From assembly GCA_030295235.1 (NCBI GenBank), contig AP026151.1, forward strand, positions 310,001 to 374,000: a stretch of DNA of 64,000 nucleotides, given 5' to 3'. This document shows, piece by piece, positions 55,547 to 64,000 of the stretch. Each line of letters begins with the position of its first letter. Position 1 is the stretch's first letter. The translations under genes were made by a program, and so were the position numbers. Under the pieces are notes generated by a model. It searched no databases, had not been told where the DNA came from, and worked only from the letters and a program-made list of their open reading frames with translations. This stretch comes from Fistulifera solaris (taxonomy: Eukaryota > Bacillariophyta > Bacillariophyceae > Naviculales > Stauroneidaceae).

Positions 55547-57071
55547 ATGACAACAACATTACCATGGTGGTATCCGTATCGCCGCCATCATCAACCCATC
55601 TATCATGGCAATCCCGAAGCGCTCGGTTTTGCTTTGGATTCCGTCGGACGTTCGATCGGTTTCATCGGAGCGGCGGGATTTTTGGGTACGGCCTTGTTGC
55701 AATTGGCGCAACGCGAAGTGGGCTGTTTGGAGGAAGCAGAAGAATGTGAAGGACGCCTCTTTGGAATCTTGCGTCCTTCGTCCCTCTTGACGACGTATAC
55801 GATTGTGGTGGGGATTGTCAGTGCGACGATGTTGCCCTTTTTGGGAGCGGTGGTCGATTATACGTCCCATCGACGCAAAGTGGCGCGGGGCACGTCCATC
55901 ACCATTTGTGTGTTGATGATGCCGCAAATTTATCTCAATCAACAGACGTGGATGATGGTGGCAGCCCTGCAAATGGTCGTGGCGTTCACCGGATGGGCTC
56001 AAACGATGGTATCCCACGCGTATTTACCCGAACTGACCGATCGTGAAGATCGACTCAATGAATATACCAAATCGTTTACTATTATCAATTTTACTTCCAT
56101 GGTTCTGTATTTGGCGACCGTCATTGGTGTGGCGTCGTGGTGGAACTTGGGAGACGTCGGGACCGCGCAGTTGGCGATGGCCGTGGCGTTGATCGTAATG
56201 ATCCCTTTGTTGTCGGTGGCCTGGGGACCACTCTTGCAGCCGCGACCACCGGCGCGGGTGTTACCGCCCGGTCAGTCGTTGTGGTCGGCGGGGTTTGTCC
56301 AAATTTATCATACCGGACGATACATTCATAAAAATTTACCCACGTTGCGATGGTTTTATACGGCCGTGGCGTTTCTCGATGCGGGTATCAAGTACGTATC
56401 CCTTTGTGTTGCCTCGTGAAAACAGTGGATGATGAATTTCATTCGAAGACTCACTCTTCATTCTTCGCAGTGGACTGGTGACCGTGACGATTACGTATAT
56501 GACGGATCAACTCGAGTTCTCCTCGACCGAAACGGGGCTGGTCGTGCTCTTGGTGTTGGTGGGGAGCATTCCCGGGGCACTCTTGGCAAGTCGCGTGGCT
56601 TTGCGGTGGGATCCGGTGCGGTCCGCCATGGCCGCGTCCATTCTACTGATTTTGAATACACTGACCGAAGCCATCGTGTTGAAAGGACCCGGACAACAAA
56701 TGGCAGCGTATTTCTTCTCAATCGTATGGGGCATAGGAACGGGATGGAAATGGACGAACGATCGCATGTTGGCATCCATTTTGATACCCCATGGGCAGGA
56801 CGCGGAATTGATGGGAACGTATTTGTTTGCGAGTCAGTGTCTGACGTGGGTACCGCCGTTGGTGTTCACGCTCATGAATGAATTAGGAGTCAGTCAACGA
56901 GTGGGGATTGGTACATTTTCGATTTATTTCGGTATTGGGGTGGTAGCACTGTGGATGATTGGAGACTATCGACATGCCGTGGACGTGGCCAAGGCGTCGA
57001 GTGGCACCGTCCCAGCAGACGTAGCAACTACAGCCAAGACAACGGATGCCGTCGAAACTGAAAATAGATAA
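55547..57071 (+). CDS. Major-facilitator transporter, Atg22-like, one intron
   Basis: Exons 55547-56391 and 56471-57071; the intron 56392-56470 (GTACGT..TTCGCAG) joins DAGI-N-GLVTVT. 481 residues with about 11-12 membrane segments. The pattern matches the Atg22/vacuole-effluxer MFS family: GFIGAAGFLGTALLQLA, a first half with GAVVDYTSHRRKV (the MFS loop-2 motif), YLPELTDREDRLNEYTKSFT and a second half with ETGLVVLLVLVGSIPGALLA. Atg22 exports amino acids from vacuoles in yeast; substrate here is unknown. The start at 55547 (MTTTLPWWYPY) is preferred over an upstream in-frame ATG because the preceding stretch lies in repeat DNA. Confidence 0.8.
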
Positions 57072-57287
57072 CGCAAAGAAGGAGATGCAAGAAGCTTTGT
57101 ATCGTGCGCGCTTCTATTTTAAAAAAATCGACGAAGAAGCTCGCACCTAGCGTTGAATTAGATAGCTAACAGCTACCCCGTTTGAAAATCGGATTCCACA
57201 CTGACGGCTACAGGAAATAAAGAGTTTACAGTTGGCAAATCATGTTTTTAGCGAAGTCATTATTGTACATTGTACGGGCTAAGCAGA

Positions 57288-58069
57288 TCAATTCGCTGTT
57301 CCACGAAGAGTCTGTCCTTTCGGGGCCAATTTTCGTTTCTTATGCAAGTTTCCTCTAACATCGGTTCCGTAGAGTTTTTCATCGTCCTTACTGGCATTGT
57401 TCGGGACGGGTTGTTTGGGGGGATAAGCGGCAGAGGATGGAGTCGGTAACACCACACGAGTGGGAGTCGGAACCACAGCACGAGTGGGTGTCGCTACCGG
57501 TACGGTAGCACGAACTGGAGCCGGTACAGGGATATCGGGGCGCCTCCTCCTCCGTTGCCTCCCGACAAGCAACCGCAGGGTGTTGCGAAGTAATTTTGCA
57601 TGGGGCGGCACATGCGCTCCTCTATATTTCCATTTTTAGCGATCCAGTAAAGGTCACCACAAGTTGGCGTTCCGGGAATAGTTGCAACAGCAGTTAGTGA
57701 ACTTGGGTTTGTAGGGAATGAACCGTTAGCACATAGATTACAAGGTGGATGAGGACCGTGATTATACTTTGTTCCTGGCGACGGAGTTGGTGCTTGTGCG
57801 ATAGGAGCTGGATCAAAATTTGGGTTGCAGCATCGATCATAATGAAGATTTTGGAGATTTCTGCATTGGCTACTGCCTTGAGGACTGCCGTGTGAAGGAT
57901 CTGCCATTTGATTCGCGAGAAGGCCACAGGAGGTGCCTTTAGAGTCGACGAGTTCCGAAAACCGAACCGGTGGGCCACAGCCATCGCAAAGGCAGCAGAG
58001 ACCAATAGTTTCGTCACCGACTGCGAAGCGAAGGACCGATAAAGCGAGTATGTAGATGGAACGATGCAT
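57288..58069 (-). CDS. Secreted Cys-rich protein with Pro/Thr-rich tail, one frame break
   Basis: Signal peptide MHRSIYILALSVLRFAVG, then a Cys-rich domain with LCCLCDGCGPPVRF, SCGLLANQMAD, CRNLQ, YDRCCNP, CNLC and TCGDLYW; pairs of Cys suggest a disulfide-bonded extracellular module. I have the impression of a diatom-expanded family with this Cys pattern, but cannot name it. After GGNGGGGAP the frame shifts in the G4 run 57537-57540 (plus strand), one base short, and continues as PAPVRATVPVATPTRAVVP, a Pro/Thr/Val-repeat tail typical of wall-associated proteins. 260 residues. Function unknown. Confidence 0.55.
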
Positions 58070-58076
58070 GTTTATT

Positions 58077-58436
58077 TCAATATTCTCTTTGGTTCATTCT
58101 GATTACCCATTGGCCGCAACTTGAAATTGTGGGGAAATGGGCACATTTGGCATAAGGAGTATCATTTCTAATTTCGGCATCATTAGCCAGATTTAAAGCA
58201 ATCATCATGGTTTTATCGTCCATATTACCCGTTCCGGTGCCAAAAATCAAAGAATTCCGGCGATGGAATGTGGTTGTCGAAGGATCTTCGTATGTGGATC
58301 GGCCACCGGGTCGAGCTTCCCATGTTGGGAATATTCGTTTGGCTTCGAAAGCTAGTAACGGCAGGAAAGCGTGACGTTGAAAGCATTCGGTACTTGTTGC
58401 CTGATAGTGGATGGGATGAAAAAGTTTGTTGGACCT
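58077..58436 (-). pseudogene. Open 119-codon segment without a start, possible gene fragment or lost exon
   Basis: Minus strand, open from an upstream stop at 58437-58439 down to TGA at 58077-58079, eight bases before the ATG of the secreted Cys-rich gene. The translation looks protein-like: LLAFEAKRIFPTWEARPGG, STYEDPSTTTFHRRN, LIFGTGTGNMDDKTMMIALN, and a tail with two Cys. No ATG lies in its first 70 codons, so it would need an upstream exon, a frame break or truncation. I do not recognise it. It could be chance. Confidence 0.3.
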
Positions 58437-58760
58437 TTATCCACCTAAGGAGAACGGTCCCAAAGCGTCACTCCGCCCAGCGATAATCCGTTGGACGGAG
58501 GGCACGGGAAGACACTATAAAAGCGCACAAAAATAGTTCGCTGAAACGTCGAAATGAACGTTGAGAAGTTACTATACTAAATCTTGTAGGATTTGATGTC
58601 TAACCGTTACCAAAAGATACGATTTGATCACCCAAACGGATTGGATTTAGGGATGATTTTGCTTGATTTGAGCTAGAGACAGGACCAAAGTTATCAAAAA
58701 TAGGACGGAGTTGTCTATAGACTCTACTCCAAAGAGGTGCTTTCCCTTTTTTGACCGAGA
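58437..58760. other. Intergenic, nothing firm
   Basis: About 320 bp, A/T-rich, with a TATAAAA at about 58516-58522. The sequence looks like non-coding flank; a retrotransposon-LTR remnant was considered but has no support. Confidence 0.35.
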
Positions 58761-59516
58761 TTAGAGCATCTCAAGATTTGGCAAATCGAGTTCAATATCA
58801 AACAATTGAAGAGGAGTATTCGAACGACACTTCTGCGGATTTAGAGCCGTTTTTGTCCTTCCTTTCCTCCTTCTCATTAACGGTAACAAAGGCTGAACAA
58901 CAGCGCGAAAAATGGCACTTCTAGGTTTCCTCGACTGACTGGACATGCTCCTCCTGTTTATTGTTGCCGGTGACTGTCGGGTATCCGCTGTTTCCGTTTC
59001 GTTCGCTTCTTCCACAGGTCCATCCGTAAGAAGAAGCAACTCTTGTCGAAAATCGCTATGGAATTCTCTTATCTCCTGTACAATTTTCTCTGCTATCATA
59101 TGAACAAGTGGGTGTAACACTTGCGCTCTGGAATCGTTGAGGACAAAGGCTCGTATGACCCAGATCAACCCCAGAAACAATGTTATTAATACGATCCAAA
59201 AGAGGCAAACAACGAAAGCATACTCTGGATTGTTTGTTATCGTCAGAAACGCCGCAGGAATTAGTAAGACGAAAAGTAGCGTCACGCCCCATTGGATCGA
59301 TGCTTGGGTCGATTGCGGGAACACATCCAAAGCTGTCTTTAAATCTATTTGCACATCCAGCTCTCCACTCTCTTCTGAAGTTACGGTTGTTACCACGACG
59401 GGTTCCTTCTTTCGACTCTTGGTAGATTGTTGCGAACCATCATTCAAGTTCGACAATGCAACGAAGCCAGTTGCTGGTGATCGGTCTGCGTAATCATTTT
59501 CTTCGTGTTTACTCAT
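58761..59516 (-). CDS. Two-TM protein of unknown function
   Basis: 251 residues, intact. The N-terminal 70 residues are polar and probably cytosolic; two adjacent membrane segments follow (WGVTLLFVLLIPAAFLTI and VVCLFWIVLITLFLGLIWVI) with a short loop, a hairpin topology. Behind them are an amphipathic stretch (AEKIVQEIREFHSDFRQELL) and a basic, Ser/Arg-rich tail (NRRSMSSQSRKPRS). No family recognised. Confidence 0.55.
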   Translation of the reverse strand: MSKHEENDYADRSPATGFVALSNLNDGSQQSTKSRKKEPVVVTTVTSEESGELDVQIDLKTALDVFPQSTQASIQWGVTLLFVLLIPAAFLTITNNPEYAFVVCLFWIVLITLFLGLIWVIRAFVLNDSRAQVLHPLVHMIAEKIVQEIREFHSDFRQELLLLTDGPVEEANETETADTRQSPATINRRSMSSQSRKPRSAIFRAVVQPLLPLMRRRKGRTKTALNPQKCRSNTPLQLFDIELDLPNLEML

Positions 59517-60030
59517 TTTTGTATAAGAAGAGATCTTGGGATGAATTTATATCCATAGATGTTTTGGTCGAAATGAAGGTTGTTGAAAAGAGCGTGAAGA
59601 AACAAAAAAAAATGAAGTGAAACTCGATCGCCAAGACGGTCGGCTCGTGTTCCGACTTCCGACATTGGTTCAGACCTCTGGTGCACTGTGGCTTTGCAGA
59701 TTAAGCATAAAACGTCATAGAGATTAGACTATGATACTTCGAGTAAAATGTTTCACAAGTAGCCTTAACCCTTAACTCTAACCGTATAACCCACTTGTCG
59801 TCTGTCTGCGTCGGTAGAAGCAGGCCACCTCGGCCCTCGGCCCGCGGCCGCACATTTATTTTGCGGCGGCAACAAGCAACAACACGCACAATACGTCTGT
59901 ATGCCTGTCCAATGGGGACGAGATTTGCAACAACATTGCAATCGAAAATCAACAAGTCTTTGCCGCTCATTCCCTTCAAAAAGAAAGATACACTGCCCGT
60001 TGTTGCTATTATCTAGCTACCTTCACAAAA
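59517..60030. other. Divergent intergenic region, nothing recognised
   Basis: About 510 bp between the two-TM gene (minus) and eIF3L (plus); presumed promoters for both. A GC-rich patch (GGCCCTCGGCCCGCGGCCGC) occurs near 59830-59850. Confidence 0.5.
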
Positions 60031-61578
60031 ATGACGAACGACACGGATAATTTGATGCCTACGGCACTCACCGACTTTGTGTTTGATCTCTTCGACTCGG
60101 TGACTACATCGCAGATGCCGGAGGAGCAAACCAAGCTTTACGAGGTGGATTTTCGCGAACTTTCGCAAAAGTATTTTGCCAATCAGGCGTGGCCATCTCC
60201 TCAATCGATTGCTTCGGAATGCAACGGCGATCCTTTGTTTTTGGCGGTCTACCGAGAACTCACGCATCGACACTGGCACGCGGTTTCGCATCCGAACATT
60301 CGGGATCGTCTGGAAGGCTGGCAAGTCTACCGCGAGCTGTTTGAGGAAATGTTGGATTCAACAAACTTCTACTTAGTTCCTAGCTGGGTGTTTGATATCC
60401 TCAATGAGTTCGTGTACCAGTTTCAAGGGTTCTGTCAGGTGCGCTCGGCAGTGTACGCTTCGGCACGGAAGCAGGGCCTTTTGAACGCGGACGGTACGCG
60501 CACGGAAGGCCCTCACAATGCCAACCAAAACTTGGTGGATAATCTGGCTTTGCTCGAAAAATCCAAAGATGTTTGGGACGTTGAATCTGTCTTTGGGATC
60601 TTGCACCGCTTGGGAGCGATCGGGTTCGGCAAGGAAGGTAGTGAGATCACACCGGTTTACACGTACCTCAGCATCTTTAGTGCCGTGGCACGATCTCGAC
60701 TCGAGTGTTTGCTGGGGGATTACACCGCCAGTTTACAGGCGTTGAATCCTCTTTCGACTTATGGGTCTTACGTCGTCCCCAAAGACTTGGAAGATTATCA
60801 AGGGACTATCCAGCTCAATGTCATGGAAGTGTTTGGATCCGTCATGGGCGCCCGCGTGTCCGTCGCGTATCATGCTGGTGTCAGTCTCTTGCTCCTTCGT
60901 CGATACAAAGATGCGATCAGTATCCTTGCGGAGATGTGCGCCGTACTGCAGCGTGGCTTCAAAACAGGTCAGCTGCGCAAGATTGCTGGTGGATCTGAGC
61001 AGCTCAACAAGCAGTACGACAGAATGCTGTCGCTGCTGGCTTTGCTGACGCACATTTGCCCTTCACAGGCCGGTGGCGTAGAGGAAGCGGTCATTCGGGC
61101 CATCCGCGAGAAGCACGGTTCCAAATTGGCGGCAGCCACTTCCTATGAAGAATGGTTCCAGTGTCCCAAGTTCATCTCGGCGGATCCATCTCACGGTGTG
61201 TTTCGTCAGCAGATTCACCGCTTTTTGGAAGAAATGAACCCTGTTCCAGCGGGAAGAACACTGCGTTCGTACCTCAAGCTCTACACGTCCGTGTCCATTG
61301 ATAAACTGGCTCACTTGTACGGCGATTCTTCGGCCGATCAGGTTTTGGCCCTACTGCTATCGTACAAGCTCCGCATGCGCCAACTGGAACGCACCGGTTC
61401 GTCATGGAACGATTCTGTTTACAAAACAGCGCTGGATATTCATTATTATGCCGAAAAGGATACAGTGCACATCAATGAAGCAGAAAAAACTCGTCGTTTC
61501 GAGAATTTCTTCGTGGCCTCCATTCTCCATGACCACGAAGTTCGAAAAGAAACTCTTTCGATTGACATTAATCTTTAA
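60031..61578 (+). CDS. EIF3L: Translation initiation factor eIF3 subunit L
   Basis: 515 residues, intact, no intron. eIF3L is a PCI-domain subunit of the eIF3 complex, which recruits mRNA and tRNA to the 40S ribosome. The order of conserved blocks matches the family: YEVDFRELSQKYFANQAWPS, FLAVYRELTHRHWH, RLEGWQVYRELFEEML, LPSWVFDILNEFVYQFQGFC-like segment, then SIFSAVARSRLECLLGDY, ISVAYHAGVSLLLLRRYKDA-like segment and a C-terminal PCI with YLKLYTSVSIDKLAHLYG. Length fits the usual 500-570. Cytosolic. Confidence 0.95.
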   Translation: MTNDTDNLMPTALTDFVFDLFDSVTTSQMPEEQTKLYEVDFRELSQKYFANQAWPSPQSIASECNGDPLFLAVYRELTHRHWHAVSHPNIRDRLEGWQVYRELFEEMLDSTNFYLVPSWVFDILNEFVYQFQGFCQVRSAVYASARKQGLLNADGTRTEGPHNANQNLVDNLALLEKSKDVWDVESVFGILHRLGAIGFGKEGSEITPVYTYLSIFSAVARSRLECLLGDYTASLQALNPLSTYGSYVVPKDLEDYQGTIQLNVMEVFGSVMGARVSVAYHAGVSLLLLRRYKDAISILAEMCAVLQRGFKTGQLRKIAGGSEQLNKQYDRMLSLLALLTHICPSQAGGVEEAVIRAIREKHGSKLAAATSYEEWFQCPKFISADPSHGVFRQQIHRFLEEMNPVPAGRTLRSYLKLYTSVSIDKLAHLYGDSSADQVLALLLSYKLRMRQLERTGSSWNDSVYKTALDIHYYAEKDTVHINEAEKTRRFENFFVASILHDHEVRKETLSIDINL

Positions 61579-61891
61579 AAAGTAATAAGCAAATTTAAGT
61601 TCATGAAGTCATGATTAGTTAGGATCGCGGGGGCAGTCGAAAAAGAACGAAAAGCTTTTGTCGTCAATCAAAACGAGTAAGATCATCAAATAGGTTGTGC
61701 ATTTTACAGTTAAGACATCTATTTTGTTGTATGTCAAAATGAGAAAAAAACGCATGATCATCAAGAGCCAGACTTCTGCCGAAGGCAGTTCAGCTTGACT
61801 CCGTCATTCCGGGTCGTTACTACACCCATCGTTTTTCTCATTTCGAGGTCGGAAGCTCACGCAGAAGTGTGCGCAGCTTCGATGCTTAACC
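61579..61891. other. Short convergent gap, nothing recognised
   Basis: About 310 bp between the eIF3L stop and the stop of the minus-strand plastid-type gene; presumed 3' UTRs of both. Confidence 0.4.
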
Positions 61892-62489
61892 TCAGGTATT
61901 CAGCTGAGGCAAATCCGATAACGTCTTGGCTTGACCACGTTTCATCTTTCTTCGTCCTTTATTGTTGCTGGTTCCGCCTTTCTTGGCCTTTTTCTTCCAA
62001 GGCGGACCGCAAATCTTGTGACGCATCGGCCTTTTTCAAGTAATCCAAATTAAAGAGCGAGGCCCAATACGCCTTGGTCATGGCAAAGAACGTGATCGGA
62101 TTCAACGAAGCTTTGAGAATATACGGAATGTGCAGCCAACTATTCTTCTTTTTTCTTCTTGGTGCTGGTTAGCTTCTTATTTACTTCTGTTTTGAGCGAG
62201 GCCTTTTCGTTGCTTCGACTTTCGCTTTTGTTTTGGCGGTAGCGCTGACCGTCGCGGCGGCAAGTTTGGCCGTATCGACTATTTCTTCTTCCTCCTCGTC
62301 ATCTTCCAATTCATTTTCCTCTTCTTCTTCTTCTTCTTCGGTCGTCAAGAGTGTTTCGTCCGATACAGTGGCACCTCCCCGGCCGACGGCAGTGATGAGC
62401 GCCGGCGTTCGAATTTGAAAAGCATCAGCCTCGTGAGTCATCAGTGCCGCTAATAGGGCACTGATGGCAACGGCCCACAATCGCACCAT
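61892..62489 (-). CDS. Plastid-targeted small protein with acidic region, three frame breaks
   Basis: Signal peptide MVRLWAVAISALLAALMTHE followed by ADAFQIRTP, a clear plastid-presequence motif. A Glu-rich segment and an Ala/Lys-rich helix follow. The initial frame ends after KRPRSKQK, but continuing through three homopolymers gives a plausible protein: T4 62204-62207 (one short), T6 62149-62154 (one extra) and T5 61989-61993 (one extra), with blocks NSWLHIPYILKASLNPITFF and AYWASLFNLDYLKKADASQD and a basic C-terminus. 199 codons in total. Family and role unknown. The three-break reading is an inference; the minimal frame is 102 codons. Confidence 0.5.
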
Positions 62490-62861
62490 GGCCGTTATTG
62501 AAGTTTCACAAATAATAATGGTTTGTTGTGTTGCAAAACGAGAGCCTGTGGGGAGTTTCGTTCGTCGTGTTGGTGGCGTCCGTTTGTCGTTGCGAAAATT
62601 ACACGTGGTGTCTTTCCGGGGTCATGCAATTGAACTCGGGACCTAACAATCGTGACTCGTGCGACGACGCCAATCAGAAGTCGAAGCCAACAAGATCAAC
62701 TAGAGATCGCATTGACTAGAATATAGTAATGAAAATGATCTCCTATTTATAGCATTGATCTAGAGAAGATACAGCAAAACGCAAGATGAATCATGCACTT
62801 CTACTGGTATATAGTTTACTTTCATCAATGAGCAGCAGCACAACTCCAACATCCAGATTTT
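62490..62861. other. Intergenic, nothing recognised
   Basis: About 370 bp between the 5' end of the plastid-type gene and the 3' end of IspG. No repeat or RNA gene is seen. Confidence 0.4.
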
Positions 62862-64000
62862 TTATGCGGCAGCGACAGTTTCTTCTGCCTCAACTTCTTC
62901 CTTGTCCGTCCACATATCATACTCTTTGATGAGTTCTACCAAGGCTTCTACGGCTTGCTCGTTGGGAATGTTCTTTCGCACCACTTCCTTTCCGTAGTAC
63001 AAATCGACCTTTCCGGGTAAAGTTCCGACGTAACCAAAGTCCGCATCCGCCATTTCTCCGGGTCCATTGACAATGCATCCCATGACCGCAATTGTGACAC
63101 CGGGCAAGTGTCCGGTAGCCTCCTGGATGCTGGCGGTCGTTTCCTGCAAGTCAAATAGCGTTCGACCACAGGATGGGCACGAGACGAATTCAGTCTTTGT
63201 GTTCCTCATACGACTTCCTTGCAACAGAGAGAACGAAGTGGTTCGGAGGAAATCGACAGAAAATGGGGATGACGATCCAGTGTGATCAATCATCACACCG
63301 TCTCCATTACCATCCGTGAGCAGTGATCCTACTTTGGTACCAAGTTGGAGCGCTAGCTCGTTCGAGTCGCTGGTATCGGTCTTGAACTGGTGAATCACCG
63401 CGACATTGATTTCCTCTTTCTTCAGAATCTCGAAGACGCGACGAGAGGCATGGAGAGAAGATAGCTCCTCCTTGATATTGAGAAGAGCCATGACAGGATT
63501 TAACTCTTTCATCTTGGCCAAAGATTCCTCGCTCTCATCTCCTCTGATGGTCACTGCAAGTCGAATGGCACCGGCGGGTAGCTGGAGCAACATCAAAGAC
63601 CGTTAGCCGACGAAACAGAGTAATGCAGTCATTCAAAAACCCTTACCTTTCCACCGCAAGCAATGGCGTCCTCCAGATCCATCAAAGCCACAGCATTCGG
63701 AAGAGGGTCTTTCTCGAGCTCTTCCGCAGGAACTATCACTCCCATGCTAACTTCGATCAGGCGACGAATGCCTGTACGGGCAACAGTATCCGACGAGGGC
63801 GGAACCTTTCGCAGCAAGATGGAATCGGTCGTGGCAATGTCTTTGAAGGGCATACCGACTGCCGTTTTGCAGCCCAACTCCTTGTAAAGATATTGAACAT
63901 TCTCTTTGCTAAACATTTCAGGGCCAACCACACTCAAGACCGAGCCATCACGATGCAAAAATCCTCGAACATCCACAGCATCACCTTCCTGTTGGGCCGG
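62862..64000 (-). CDS. ispG: IspG/HDS, 4-hydroxy-3-methylbut-2-enyl diphosphate synthase, C-terminal part, one intron
   Basis: Partial: the N-terminus lies right of the window. IspG reduces methylerythritol cyclodiphosphate to HMBPP in the plastid MEP isoprenoid pathway, using a [4Fe-4S] cluster and ferredoxin. Exons 63647-64000 (right edge) and 62862-63581; intron 63582-63645 joins CGGK to LPAGAIRLAV in phase 0. Cluster ligands are visible in SCPSCGRTLFDLQ and GCIVNGPGEMADADFGYVG (Cys, Cys, Cys and the conserved Glu of NGPGE). The segment SLAKMKELNPVMALLNIKEE and VAVIHQFK belongs to the large insert typical of plant/algal-type IspG. Location plastid by family; targeting peptide not visible. 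Confidence 0.95.

Noticed and set aside
58437-58760. Retrotransposon LTR remnant
   Set aside because: No second LTR, primer-binding site, target duplication or coding remains can be seen in the window.
62233-62418. Plus-strand poly-Ser frame
   Set aside because: Mirror of the Glu-rich stretch in the minus-strand plastid-type gene.
2096-62489. Programmed ribosomal frameshifting as a general mechanism
   Set aside because: Breaks occur in both directions, with no shared slippery heptamer or downstream stem, and mostly in A, C, G or T runs alike, which fits sequencing indels better.

Overview
The window looks like nuclear DNA of a photosynthetic stramenopile, most probably a pennate diatom. Three things point there. 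Genes are closely packed with few, short introns (about 60-80 bp, GT..AG). Several proteins start with a signal peptide that runs into an Ala-Phe-type plastid motif (QAFSP, IGAFQ, ADAFQ, AAAFV), the hallmark of import into a four-membrane red-lineage plastid. There are also plastid MEP-pathway and thylakoid-lumen type proteins. No virus, integrated element with coding capacity, rRNA, tRNA or CRISPR array was recognised.

Layout. 1-2006: 3' part of an M1 aminopeptidase. 2096-3980: repeat-rich SYAP/GSYL membrane protein. 4610-6493: MDM2-type RING protein. 6806-9581: small plastid/secretory protein and MYND protein. 10651-12333: mitochondrial MnmE. 13147-14901: MORN protein. 15395-17061: cyclic-nucleotide-binding domain fused to a bestrophin-like channel. 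17174-19059: C69 peptidase. 19460-20718: metaxin/SAM37-like. 21204-24459: two tandem paralogues of an unrecognised family. 24698-25329: lumenal pentapeptide-repeat protein. 25459-29343: RCC1-HECT ubiquitin ligase. 29782-31560: plastid ClC. 32132-32867: five-exon Tim17-like protein. 33099-36656: WNK-type kinase. 37584-38209: multi-pass membrane protein. 38778-40239: prolyl 4-hydroxylase. 40295-43011: LamG/cadherin-like receptor with a cytoplasmic WW domain. 43449-44490: actin-related protein. 44666-45838: TLDc protein. 46659-48140: unrecognised LRR-like protein. 48601-50139: SDE2 with SPRY and SAP domains. 50850-54517: synergin/aftiphilin-like clathrin accessory protein. 55547-57071: Atg22-like MFS transporter. 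57288-58069: secreted Cys-rich protein. 58761-59516: two-TM protein. 60031-61578: eIF3 subunit L. 61892-62489: plastid-targeted small protein. 62862-64000: IspG, cut by the right edge.

The genes form no pathway cluster. Themes that recur are plastid and membrane transport (ClC, bestrophin, IspG, lumenal protein), organelle biogenesis (metaxin, Tim17-like, MnmE), ubiquitin and vesicle machinery (HECT, RING, synergin) and RNA/translation (SDE2, eIF3L).

The most striking global feature is that about 30 one-base frame breaks, nearly all in short homopolymer runs and in both directions, interrupt genes that otherwise read perfectly through conserved motifs. I read these as uncorrected long-read assembly indels rather than pseudogenes, and annotate each gene as one locus with the break positions listed. 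Intergenic DNA carries a dispersed palindrome-bordered repeat of about 217 bp, minisatellites sharing a CAGA/CATTTTCTGG core, and a perfect 18-bp hairpin.
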